Assembly: GCA_964548905.1 (NCBI GenBank)
Contig: CAZJTL010000065.1
Coordinates: forward strand, 1-22,575
Direction: 5' to 3'
Source: CAZJTL01 sp964548905
Lineage (GTDB): Bacteria > Cyanobacteriota > Cyanobacteriia > Cyanobacteriales > Xenococcaceae
Length of the DNA: 22,575 nt
This document shows, one piece after another, positions 5,311-12,926 of the stretch. Below the pieces are notes generated by a model. It ran no database searches and was not told where the DNA came from. It was given only the letters and a program-made list of their open reading frames with translations. The position numbers and the translations under genes are program-made. Every line of letters begins with the position of its first letter. Within the stretch, counting starts at the first letter, position 1.

Positions 5311-7641
5311 CTAGATCAACCTCCTCAGCGTATCCAACAATAATTTCTGATCGAAATCGCCTTTGGTAAGATAAGCGTTAGCTCCTGCTTCTGCACCTCG
5401 TTTACGATCGCTTTCGGATGCAAGAGTAGTAACTAGTACGATCGGAAGTTCGTTATATTCCTGATACTGGCGAATTCTGGCAGCTAGTTCTAATCCGCTT
5501 AAATTGGGCATTTCTACGTCAGAAACAACGGCATCATATTTACCCTCCCTAACTTTGTTAAAACCTTCTAATCCATCTACGGCAATGGTGACATTAAAGC
5601 CAGCACCTTCTAACAGCCGCTTCATCTGAGTGCGAATGATGATGGAATCTTCTACAAGTAGAATTTTGTTTTTCCTAGTCTCGCGATCGAGACTTCTGGC
5701 AACACTAACGCTACTACCCTGATGTACCGATTTGAGCAAGTCTTGAGGATTGAGTACCATACAGACTTCCCCATTACCAAGGATAGTTGCACCAGAAATA
5801 TTACGAATGCGTTTGAGTAGTTTGCTTTGCGGTTTTAAGACAATATCCTGGCGATCGAGAATAGCATCAACAAAAATTCCCAAGCGATCGCTACCAATCT
5901 TGAAGATAATACAAGCAAGAGTTTTCGATTCTAAACTAGTTGTTTGCAGTGAAGATGGGGCATTAACTTCTAGTTCGAGTAAATCTGCTAACCAAACCAC
6001 TGATACTGGTTCGCCATTAAAAGTAATCGCTTGACTACCCTCGATCGCGAAAATTTGCTCTCTCGATACCAGCAGCATTGTTTCTACATCATCGATCGGG
6101 ATGGCATAGGGAGTCTGGTTAACTTCGACGATTAGTACTTGAGTCGTAGCTAAACTAGCACTCAGACGCAGGCGAAATTCACAACCCATACCAAAGACAG
6201 ACTCAACCTGAATCGTGCCTTTGAGTCGCTCAACATTGGCGCGAACAACATCTAAACCGACACCTCTGCCAGAAATTTCAGTAATCTCTGTGCGCGTGGA
6301 AAAACCAGGAGCAAAAATAAGAGATTGAATCTGGTTTGCTGTCATGTTTGCTAGTTCCGCTTCAGTGCAAACACCCCGTTTTAGTGCAGTTTGTCTAATG
6401 CTGTCAAGATTTATACCTCGTCCGTCATCAATAATATCAATGCCGATCAAATTACCAGTTTGATAGCCACGTAAGCGTAAGGTAGCGATAGGCGATTTAC
6501 CTGCTTTCTGTCTTTCTTCGGGTGTTTCAATCCCGTGATCGACAGCATTACGCAGAAGATGCAGGAGAGGATCTTTCATTTCTTCAAGAATGCGCTTATC
6601 TACTTTCGTATCCGCACCTTCGATAATTAGATCGATCTGTTTACCTTGCTGTTTAGCTAAGTCTCTAACCATGCGCGGAAAAAGATTAAAAATATTAGCA
6701 AAAGGTAACAATCTGAGGGTATTAATCCCCGATTCTAGTTGATTGGCGATCGCGTCTAAACTGGCGGTATCTTCGTAAACTTCATTTTTGAGCTGACTAA
6801 CTAAATGTCCCAAACGTTCTAGCCTTTTGCCATTGCGATTGTGAAAATTATAGACTTGCTCGCCAGATTGTCCGTCTAGATCTCGTCCAATTTGTCTAAC
6901 AATCCCTTGATTGACTGAATTATCGCGACTCCATTCCTCCCAGAGATTTAAAATTTCTTCAATTTCATCGAGACGACGGGCAACCCTAAGTTTAGTCACA
7001 CTCAACTCACCAGCATGGCGCATCAAGACATCCAGTTTATCCGCTTCAACCCGAATTGTCTCCCCCGCGATCGCCATTGAAGACTGACTAGTCTCTTCGC
7101 TTATCTGCTCCTCTGCATCTCTGCTCCCCTGCTCCTCTGCTCCTCCGCTTCTCTGCTCCCCTGCTCCTCCGCTTCTCTGCTCTTCTACTTTCTCCAACCA
7201 ATCATTGAATAATAAATCTTCCGATGCTTTTGTCTCAGACACTTCTGATACAGCATCACCAGATTCAGCACCCATCAATTCTGCCAATACCAGAAAGACA
7301 TTGACATCCGATGTTTCGCCTGTAACCGCTTCATTAACGAGTTTAGTAATCGCATCTAATCCTCGATAGAGGCGATCGCACAGATCGCCTGTTATCGCTC
7401 CTTCACCAGCTTTAACGGCTGCCAAACAATCTTCCATCTGATGAGTTAGAGTTTCCACATCAGTTACCCCCAACATCCGCGAGTCACCTTTGAGGGTGTG
7501 CGCTTCACGCAAAAAATCCTCTAACTTAGCGCGATCGCCTGGATTTTTTTCTAAATGCAACAATCCCGCCTCCATTTTCTGTAAGCGTTCGCTTGTCGCC
7601 GTTCGATATACTTCTCGGAATTCTTCGTCTTCGATCATCAT
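5311..7641 (-). CDS. cheA: CheA-type hybrid histidine kinase (Hpt, kinase, CheW-like, receiver)
   Basis: Central kinase of the array: it autophosphorylates under receptor control and passes phosphate to receivers. Domain order over 776 residues: Hpt at about 1-125 with phospho-histidine H48 (REAHTLKGDSRM); linker 126-190; dimerisation/P3 at about 192-330; HATPase at about 345-490 with N-box HLLRNAVDHG (N365), G1 DDGRG and G2 GRGVGLDVV; CheW-like P5 at about 505-640; receiver 657-776 with phosphoacceptor D708 (SDVEMP). A fused receiver is typical of PixL, PilL and WspE-type kinases. The linker at 154-185 is an 8-residue repeat (EQRSGGAG, EQRSGGAE, EQGSRDAE, EQISEETS) encoded by an octamer STRR. 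Two adjacent ATGs (7641 and 7638) are possible starts; neither has a strong Shine-Dalgarno. Confidence 0.95.
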   Translation of the reverse strand: MMIEDEEFREVYRTATSERLQKMEAGLLHLEKNPGDRAKLEDFLREAHTLKGDSRMLGVTDVETLTHQMEDCLAAVKAGEGAITGDLCDRLYRGLDAITKLVNEAVTGETSDVNVFLVLAELMGAESGDAVSEVSETKASEDLLFNDWLEKVEEQRSGGAGEQRSGGAEEQGSRDAEEQISEETSQSSMAIAGETIRVEADKLDVLMRHAGELSVTKLRVARRLDEIEEILNLWEEWSRDNSVNQGIVRQIGRDLDGQSGEQVYNFHNRNGKRLERLGHLVSQLKNEVYEDTASLDAIANQLESGINTLRLLPFANIFNLFPRMVRDLAKQQGKQIDLIIEGADTKVDKRILEEMKDPLLHLLRNAVDHGIETPEERQKAGKSPIATLRLRGYQTGNLIGIDIIDDGRGINLDSIRQTALKRGVCTEAELANMTANQIQSLIFAPGFSTRTEITEISGRGVGLDVVRANVERLKGTIQVESVFGMGCEFRLRLSASLATTQVLIVEVNQTPYAIPIDDVETMLLVSREQIFAIEGSQAITFNGEPVSVVWLADLLELEVNAPSSLQTTSLESKTLACIIFKIGSDRLGIFVDAILDRQDIVLKPQSKLLKRIRNISGATILGNGEVCMVLNPQDLLKSVHQGSSVSVARSLDRETRKNKILLVEDSIIIRTQMKRLLEGAGFNVTIAVDGLEGFNKVREGKYDAVVSDVEMPNLSGLELAARIRQYQEYNELPIVLVTTLASESDRKRGAEAGANAYLTKGDFDQKLLLDTLRRLI
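7087..7182 (-). repeat. Octamer STRR translated within the cheA linker
   Basis: CTCCTCYG, CTTCTCTG and CTCCCCTG octamers are tandemly arrayed on the plus strand. Because three octamers equal eight codons, the frame is kept and the protein shows an 8-residue period (CheA residues 154-185). A 23-nt stretch at 7135-7157 is identical to the intergenic tract at 3485-3507. Confidence 0.85.
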
Positions 7642-7671
7642 AGTGTTAGATTTTCATGAGTTAGTATTAGA

Positions 7672-7793
7672 AGCTGAGAGGCTGAGGGGCTAAGAGGCTG
7701 AGGGGCTAAGGGACTGAGAGGATGCCAGATCTACATTTTGCACCTCCGCTTCTCTGCACCTCTGCCCCCCTGCACCTCTGCACCTCCGCACCC
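7672..7793. repeat. Octamer STRR tracts between cheA and the S23-family ORF
   Basis: GAGGCTGA/GGGGCTAA octamers span about 7672-7722 and CACCTCYG/CTTCTCTG octamers about 7740-7793. The second family matches the tract on the other side of the S23-family ORF (8198-8254), so that ORF is bracketed by related repeats. Confidence 0.85.
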
Positions 7794-8192
7794 TTACTTT
7801 CCTTGTCTCAGCATTAACCAAGGTGAAGGATTAGCAATCATTTTGACTAGTTTTCCTAAAATTCGGTTGTAAGTTAGATAAAGTTCTCTACCAACTTCAG
7901 CATCTAGATAATTTCATTTGACTGCAAATTGCAACCAAGCTTGTGATTCTGCTGCTTCGGCTTCAGAATCGCTGATTTTCGCTACAAAAGCAGCTTCATA
8001 ACGTCTTTTACGCCACGCCTCAGCCAGATTAGCACACACAGACCGAGAAGAGCGACGAATTTGGTCGGTTAAAGAATATCGTTCTTCAACAGGAAATTTC
8101 TTGGACAATTCAAAAACTCGCATAGCAACATCAAACGCTATTTGATAAACTTCCAAATCTGTATGATTTTGAACAAATTTACGCTCCTTCAT
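7794..8192 (-). pseudogene. S23/IVP-type four-helix-bundle protein, interrupted by an in-frame TGA
   Basis: The first 92 residues (to 7914) match the S23 or '23S rRNA intervening sequence protein' four-helix-bundle family: an N-terminal LEVYQIAFDVAMRVFELSKK helix, then YSLTDQIRRSSRSVCANLAE, then AEAAESQAWLQFAVK. The family normally has about 115-130 residues with one more helix. A TGA at 7914-7916 stops it early, but the same frame continues for 39 codons with a fitting fourth helix (NYLDAEVGRELYLTYNRILG followed by KLVKMI) and ends at TAA 7794-7796, giving a natural length of 132. One base change from TGC, TGT or TGG to TGA explains this. The start has a good site (GAGGAG, 6 nt spacing). It sits inside the che operon between the receptor and cheA, with repeats on both sides, so it looks like an insertion. 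Function of the family is poorly known. Confidence 0.8.
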
Positions 8193-8197
8193 CTTTT

Positions 8198-8254
8198 CTC
8201 CTCAGCCTCTCTGCTTCTCTGCCTCTCTGCCCCTCCGCCCTTCCGCCCCTCCGC
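8198..8254. repeat. Octamer STRR between the chemoreceptor and S23-family genes
   Basis: Tandem CTCTCTGC, TTCTCTGC, CCCTCCGC and CCTTCCGC octamers. The left end of the tract (CTCCTC) also forms the complement of the ribosome binding site of the S23-family ORF. Confidence 0.85.
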
Positions 8255-8256
8255 TC

Positions 8257-9708
8257 TTAAACAAGCGCCTGCAACTTATTAGCCGCATCCTTAAGCTGTT
8301 CGGTGGAGATTTTTACCTGGTTAATACCCGAAGCGGTTTCTTGCGCTCCCAAATTAAGAGCATTCATAGCCGCAACTACTTGTTGTACGCCTACTACCTG
8401 CTGTTTAGAACTGAGAGAAATTTGTTGAGAGTTGAGATAAACGTTATTGACTGAATCGGCGACACCGACAAAGGATTCTGCTGTTCCCTGTGCCAGTCTG
8501 ATGCTTTCATCAGCTTTTTTCGTGCCTTCATCTGTCACCATTACTGTACTATTCATGGAAGCTTGTACTTCTGTCACCAGAGAGCTAATTTTCTCGGCAG
8601 ATTTTTTGCTTTCGTCAGCTAACTTGCGAATCTCTCCAGCTACTACAGCAAAGCCTTTACCATGCTCGCCAGCACGAGCAGCTTCTACAGCAGCGTTAAG
8701 AGCAAGCATATTAGTTTGATTGGCTATATCGGCTACTAAGTCAGAAACACCAGCAATTTGACCAGTTTGTTCGCTCAAACGCATAATTTGTTCGGCGATC
8801 GCTCTAACTTGATCTTTGAGGGTAGACATCCCTTCCATAGTTTGCTGAACTGCTTTAGAGCCGTTTTCAGCCATTGCTAGAGCTTGACGTGAACCCGATG
8901 CGGAAGATTCTGCTTGTTCGGCTGCTTGTCTGGAAGAAGCTCCCATTTGTTCTACAGTAGTAGTAGTTTCGTTAACAGAGCTTGCTTGTTGAGAGATCGT
9001 CCGTTCTTGTTGTGCTACAGTGGCAGCAATTTCATTGGAGGAACTAGCTACCAAACCAACAGCTTCCCTGACTGTCTTACCGATCGCACCAGAGACTAAG
9101 AAACTAAGAAGTATTGAAACAATTGTAGCTATTAGGGCGCTGGCAATCACAATAGTAATCAGGATACTCAAGGTATTATCGACACTAGAGCGCTGAGTTG
9201 CCAAGATTTCCTCGGCTCTTTTTTGAACATTTGTCATTATTTCGTCAAGTTCTTTGACTATTTTTAAGCCTTCACCTTGTCGTTCGATATTAATTGCATC
9301 GTTGACTTTACCTGTATCAACAATTGACATTAGTTTGCCGTAATGTTCTTCAGTCCTAGCACCTAGATCGATCAAACGAGCTAAATTTTCTTTTTGCTGT
9401 TCGTCTACCACTAATTTTTTTAGTTCTTCGATCGCTTTAGCATAATCTTCTTTACCGCCTTGAAAAACTCTCTTAGGTTGTTCGTTTTGTTTGATCAAGT
9501 AAACGCGAGACGCTTTAATCATGCCGTCAATTCCGCCTTGAGCGGTTTTGGCTCGTTCGAGAATATTGTGTTTTGTCTCTAGTAGTTCTACTTGTCCTTT
9601 GGTATAGTTAACGCTAGCAAAGACAATCCCCGCACCCAAAATTGAGATGGCGATAGGAACAGAATAACCAGCTAGAATACGATTTTGTAATTTTAGATTG
9701 TTGAACAT
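8257..9708 (-). CDS. Methyl-accepting chemotaxis protein lacking a HAMP domain
   Basis: Inner-membrane chemoreceptor of the array. Over 483 residues: TM1 at about 12-33, a helical extracytoplasmic sensor at about 34-178 (rich in charged helices, four-helix-bundle type), TM2 at about 179-206, then the cytoplasmic signalling domain. The hairpin tip that contacts CheA and CheW is IANQTNMLALNAAVEAARAG (328-347), a highly conserved motif. TM2 leads within about 10 residues into the methylation-helix segment (ASSSNEIAATVAQQE), leaving no room for the roughly 50-residue HAMP domain that normally follows. Ser/Ala/Gln/Glu-rich heptads on both sides of the tip offer methylation sites for the CheR and CheB encoded here. 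There is no C-terminal NWETF-like CheR tether. A strong site (AAGGAG) precedes the ATG. The ligand is unknown. Confidence 0.93.
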   Translation of the reverse strand: MFNNLKLQNRILAGYSVPIAISILGAGIVFASVNYTKGQVELLETKHNILERAKTAQGGIDGMIKASRVYLIKQNEQPKRVFQGGKEDYAKAIEELKKLVVDEQQKENLARLIDLGARTEEHYGKLMSIVDTGKVNDAINIERQGEGLKIVKELDEIMTNVQKRAEEILATQRSSVDNTLSILITIVIASALIATIVSILLSFLVSGAIGKTVREAVGLVASSSNEIAATVAQQERTISQQASSVNETTTTVEQMGASSRQAAEQAESSASGSRQALAMAENGSKAVQQTMEGMSTLKDQVRAIAEQIMRLSEQTGQIAGVSDLVADIANQTNMLALNAAVEAARAGEHGKGFAVVAGEIRKLADESKKSAEKISSLVTEVQASMNSTVMVTDEGTKKADESIRLAQGTAESFVGVADSVNNVYLNSQQISLSSKQQVVGVQQVVAAMNALNLGAQETASGINQVKISTEQLKDAANKLQALV

Positions 9709-9757
9709 GATTTACTCCTTAAGTGGTTTGAGAAAATTAGAGTTGTTGGTGGAGAGG

Positions 9758-9858
9758 CTTAGAGGCGGAGGGGCAGAGAGGCTCAGAGGCTCAGAGGCTC
9801 AGAGGCGGAGGGGCTGAGAAGCTGAGGAGCCAATGAACTATGAGCCATGAACCATGAA
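9758..9858. repeat. STRR tract between the tandem-CheW and receptor genes
   Basis: GAGGCTCA and GAGGCGGAGGGGC octamer-type units at about 9758-9828 are followed by ATGAACY heptamers at about 9832-9857. The latter are the same family that contains the cheR start codon. Confidence 0.85.
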
Positions 9859-9862
9859 CAAT

Positions 9863-10933
9863 TTAAGCTACTTCCTCATTCACAACTAATCCACCTTGAT
9901 CAAAAATGGCGGACAAGTTGAGAATACCCAATACTTTTTGTTGATAGTACACAGTACCGCGTAGATATTCTTCTCCATTGCTAGAGGCTGCTAGAGGTAC
10001 TAAATTAATATCTGACGAGCCTAGATACATAACATCCAGCACTTCATCGACAGGTAATGCAGCTAAAATGTCTTGATGCTCAACAACAACGGCTTTAGAG
10101 CCAGTTTTGACAGAATTACTAGCTAAATTGAGAAGACTGCGAATATCAATGACGGTTAAAATTTCACCTCGCAAGTTGGTGTTACCGACAATGTGTTTGG
10201 AAGTGCAAGGAATTCGGGTTAAATTGCGAATAGTGGTAAATTCTCTGACCGATTCTAACTCAATGCCAAAATATTCGTCATTAAAGTTAATAACGGCGAT
10301 CGGCATTTGTTGAGTAATATCTATATCTTCAGCGATCGCTGCTCTAAGATTGTCTGCACGTCTTCGCCAAGTTGTCTTTTCTGCTGGTGTAGCTTGAGGA
10401 CAATAGAGTTGGTAGAAATCGGTGACAATTTTGGTTGTCTCAAGTGTTTCTAAAGTATCTGCTTCAGAAATGTCTGTACTTGAAACAAAACTAGTAAGAG
10501 CATCTGGTTGACGAATCAAACCAAAAGGATCGAGCAAGACGATCGCCTCAGAATCCACCTTGGCTACACTATTAATAAAGACAGGATTGATTTCTCTAAT
10601 CCTGCCGTAATCTAAGTCAGTTTCGATCGTCTCCAGACCGATAGTTAAGACTTCACGAACGGAATGGACGATAATACCGATCTGCAAATCTTCCCATTCA
10701 ACAACAATAACGTTATCGCTTAGTTTTAATTCTGCTTGTTTAGCTCCCAAACGTAAGTCTAGATGCATTACAGGCACAATTTTAGAACGCAGATTGAGAA
10801 TCCCGACAAAATCAAGGGGTGCTTCCGCGATCGGCGTTAATTCTGGAAGCGGAAAAATTTCTCGTACAATACTGGCATCCAGTCCATACTGCAAACCATG
10901 TAAATTAAAGATTAGATAGGGTTTGTGTTCCAT
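9863..10933 (-). CDS. Tandem CheW-domain coupling protein
   Basis: CheW couples receptors to CheA in the signalling array. This 356-residue protein holds two CheW folds: domain 1 at about 4-145 (YLIFNLHGLQYGLDASIVRE, then GILNLRSKIVPVMHLDLRLG) and domain 2 at about 208-345 (PIAVINFNDEYFGIELESVR, then GNTNLRGEILTVIDIRSLL). They are joined by a helical linker that includes LYCPQATPAEKTTWRRRADN. Each domain has its own N-L-R-x-x-(I/V)-x-x-V-(M/I) signature. A plain CheW has one domain of about 160 residues; here a single gene could do the work of the two CheW genes (wspB and wspD) of Wsp loci. The start lies 4 nt after the stop of the upstream response regulator gene, so translation is probably coupled. 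Confidence 0.92.
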   Translation of the reverse strand: MEHKPYLIFNLHGLQYGLDASIVREIFPLPELTPIAEAPLDFVGILNLRSKIVPVMHLDLRLGAKQAELKLSDNVIVVEWEDLQIGIIVHSVREVLTIGLETIETDLDYGRIREINPVFINSVAKVDSEAIVLLDPFGLIRQPDALTSFVSSTDISEADTLETLETTKIVTDFYQLYCPQATPAEKTTWRRRADNLRAAIAEDIDITQQMPIAVINFNDEYFGIELESVREFTTIRNLTRIPCTSKHIVGNTNLRGEILTVIDIRSLLNLASNSVKTGSKAVVVEHQDILAALPVDEVLDVMYLGSSDINLVPLAASSNGEEYLRGTVYYQQKVLGILNLSAIFDQGGLVVNEEVA

Positions 10934-10937
10934 AAAA

Positions 10938-12098
10938 TTAACTTTTCACCTTACTGACATAACCACCAACAATTTTCAGTAATTGCTCCGCTTCAAAAGG
11001 CTTGGTTAAATATTGAGTTGAACCAGCAATTTGACCTTTGAGTTTATCGACTAAGCCATCCTTTGCCGTCAGCATCAGAATCGGTAAGTCTTTAAATTTA
11101 GGGATTTTCCGAACTGTACGACACAGTTCTAGCCCATCGATATCAGGCATAGAAACATCGAGTATAACTAAGGAAACTGGTTGATTATAGAGTAAATTCA
11201 AGCCATCAACAGCATTGCCAGCGACTAAGACTTGATATTGGCTACTTAATGCGCGTTTGATAGTTGCTTGAATAACAGGACTGTCATCAATACAAAGAAT
11301 AAGCGGTAAGTCTTTGTTTTCAACGGGTTCACGAGTAATTTTCAGATTGTCTGACTGATTACTAGCTTCGGTAAAAACAACCCAACCTGTCTGCACCCAG
11401 TTTAGATATGTCTTGGCTATTTGCAGAGGATCTTTATCTAAAGCTTCAGCAATATCTACCAGCGATCGCCTATTATCTACCCATTTGTCTAGATGCTGGC
11501 GCACAGTTAAATCGGAAATCATGTCTAGAGGGGTAGATGATAAACGCGGAATAGCATCCATTGAAGGTATTTTTGGCGTTAATGCTTTCCATTCTCGTTG
11601 ACGTTTTTCTAACTCGGTGTTGATATTTGACCAGCTTAAACTCTGACAAGACTCACCATAACTAAGATCGAAGTCTATTTCGTTTTCGTATTTAACTTGT
11701 CCTGGATAGGGTAATAATTGCTCTAATATAGTGACAACATTAGTAATAATAAGATTTTCTAGGTTTTTCCAACTGAACAATCGCATTTTGACAAAACACT
11801 CTAAAAAGTCTCGAATTGAGTTCTGATTTGTGACTCTTCGCTTGGCAAAATTAATTGCCACATCTGTTAAATTTGCTTGCAAAAGCTTTTTTAGAACTGT
11901 ATCTATAAATTCTTGGCGATCGGGAATTTTAGAACCGCCGTAAGTAATTTTGCCTGCTCTCAAGATTAGAATTTGCTGTCTTTTTCTTCCTTTGGAATTA
12001 ATGGAAGCTTCAAAATGTAAAGCGCCAGTAAATTGTTTTTCTTCTACAGATTTTAAGAAAACAATTAATTCTTGTGGCTGATATCGATCTACTTGCAT
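10938..12098 (-). CDS. PatA/PixG-type response regulator (PATAN domain plus C-terminal receiver)
   Basis: First gene of the chemosensory operon. The N-terminal part matches the PATAN (PatA N-terminal) domain: it opens with YQPQELIVFLKSVEEKQFTG, then an ALHFEA strand. A helical middle region follows, including LDKWVDNRRSLVDIAEALDK. The C-terminal receiver covers the last 115 or so residues, with acidic pair IDDS, phosphoacceptor in ILDVSMPDIDG (codon at 11157-11159, residue 314 from this start) and KP (YLTKPFEAEQL). PixG, PilG and PatA share this layout and act in phototaxis, pilus control or heterocyst patterning. I prefer the ATG at 12098 because family members begin close to YQPQEL. An in-frame TTG at 12143 would add 15 residues (401 in total), but neither start has a clear Shine-Dalgarno. 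It is probably an output or pilus-directed partner of the CheA kinase. Confidence 0.88.
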   Translation of the reverse strand: MQVDRYQPQELIVFLKSVEEKQFTGALHFEASINSKGRKRQQILILRAGKITYGGSKIPDRQEFIDTVLKKLLQANLTDVAINFAKRRVTNQNSIRDFLECFVKMRLFSWKNLENLIITNVVTILEQLLPYPGQVKYENEIDFDLSYGESCQSLSWSNINTELEKRQREWKALTPKIPSMDAIPRLSSTPLDMISDLTVRQHLDKWVDNRRSLVDIAEALDKDPLQIAKTYLNWVQTGWVVFTEASNQSDNLKITREPVENKDLPLILCIDDSPVIQATIKRALSSQYQVLVAGNAVDGLNLLYNQPVSLVILDVSMPDIDGLELCRTVRKIPKFKDLPILMLTAKDGLVDKLKGQIAGSTQYLTKPFEAEQLLKIVGGYVSKVKS

Positions 12099-12391
12099 AT
12101 TTTTTTGCAGGTACTTCCCAAAAAATTGGGTTAGTAAATTCAAAGGAAAAAACTTATATCCAAGAGAATACCCAAAAATGTATTAGAATCGATCTCATTT
12201 TTTGCATATTTTTGATCAAAAAATTCTTATTTTTAATAAATTGATTAATTATCGGTTTTAATCACAGATAATCACCAATTTTTCGCCATTTAATTCATAT
12301 TAAATTTTATAAAAAAACATGTTTTTTTAGAGAAATGAAAAAGATCGACAACAACAATTCCCTAATTCCCCATTTCCCCATCGATCCTTAT

Positions 12392-12476
12392 CACCGAATG
12401 TAAAAAGTCTACCCTTGTAAGCCTGCCTGCCTGGGGGGGGACGCTCCAACCGGGTTGTTATGTATGACATTCGGTG
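12392..12476. repeat. Inverted repeat in the region upstream of the che operon
   Basis: CACCGAATGT (12392-12401) and ACATTCGGTG (12467-12476) are perfect 10-nt inverted repeats enclosing 65 nt, which include an eight-G run (12433-12440). This looks like a small element remnant or an operator-like structure. The remaining 12144-12391 is very AT-rich, holds no convincing ORF on either strand, and probably contains the promoter of the minus-strand che operon. No specific promoter boxes could be assigned with confidence. Confidence 0.5.
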
Positions 12477-12489
12477 GTAGAGAGGATAT

Positions 12490-12831
12490 TTACTGATGTT
12501 TCTGCAACAGCCAAACGTTCTCTTTTGCCGCACATCTTCCTTTCAATCCACCACTAACATCGGTGCTGACAAGAAGAGACAGATCATAACTATCGCTATA
12601 GTGTTGATTTACTTCTTCTTTGCTAACCGAAAACGGAGGACCTTCCATCAAGTTTTGGTCGTACTCATAGGTCACTAGCAACTGTGGCGCTTTACCCGTA
12701 ATCTCCTTTAAGTGCGCTGCATACCGAGTGCGGATCTCTTCTGGTAGGGCTACCAAAGCTGCTCTGTCATAGATTGCATCTACTAGACCGAGGATTGTGG
12801 CAGATACATCAAAGATATTGAAGTATATTGC
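12490..12831 (-). pseudogene. Thiopurine S-methyltransferase family remnant (C-terminal half)
   Basis: The frame is open from 12831 to the stop at 12490 and reads IFDVSATILGLVDAIYDRAA, then LVALPEEIRTRYAAHLKEIT, then TYEYDQNLMEGPPFSVSKEE. This is the characteristic C-terminal half of bacterial TPMT-type SAM-dependent methyltransferases, including the AIYDRAALVALP and EGPPFSV blocks and a terminal GGLKGRCAAKENVWLL. An in-frame TAG (12832-12834) lies just upstream, and no N-terminal SAM-binding half is found in any frame of 12832-12926. A full-length enzyme would be about 200 residues; about 113 remain. No credible start codon or ribosome binding site is present, so this is a decayed gene. The reading frame itself is otherwise clean, so truncation may be recent. 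Confidence 0.78.
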
Positions 12832-12926
12832 CTAAAGTCGCCAAAATTAAATCTACTTCATAAAAGAACTAATACTCTCTCCGCTTTCTGCCACATTAGG
12901 TAGAAAAAAGATCCCACCTAATTCAT

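Noticed and set aside
5750..6034. Plus-strand ORF within cheA
   Set aside because: Shadow of the CheW-like domain coding region, with no homology that I can recognise.
7914..7916. UGA in the S23-family ORF read as selenocysteine
   Set aside because: Cys and Sec codon exchange is tempting, but this family has no known selenoproteins, no SECIS-like hairpin is evident, and cyanobacteria generally lack Sec machinery. A simple nonsense mutation is the better explanation.
12327..12678. Small ORFs on both strands around 12327-12678
   Set aside because: They overlap the TPMT remnant or the G-run and inverted repeat, have no ribosome binding sites and low-quality compositions.
12832..12926. N-terminal half of the TPMT gene in another frame
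   Set aside because: All three minus-strand frames were read; no SAM-binding motif or recognisable TPMT start was found.
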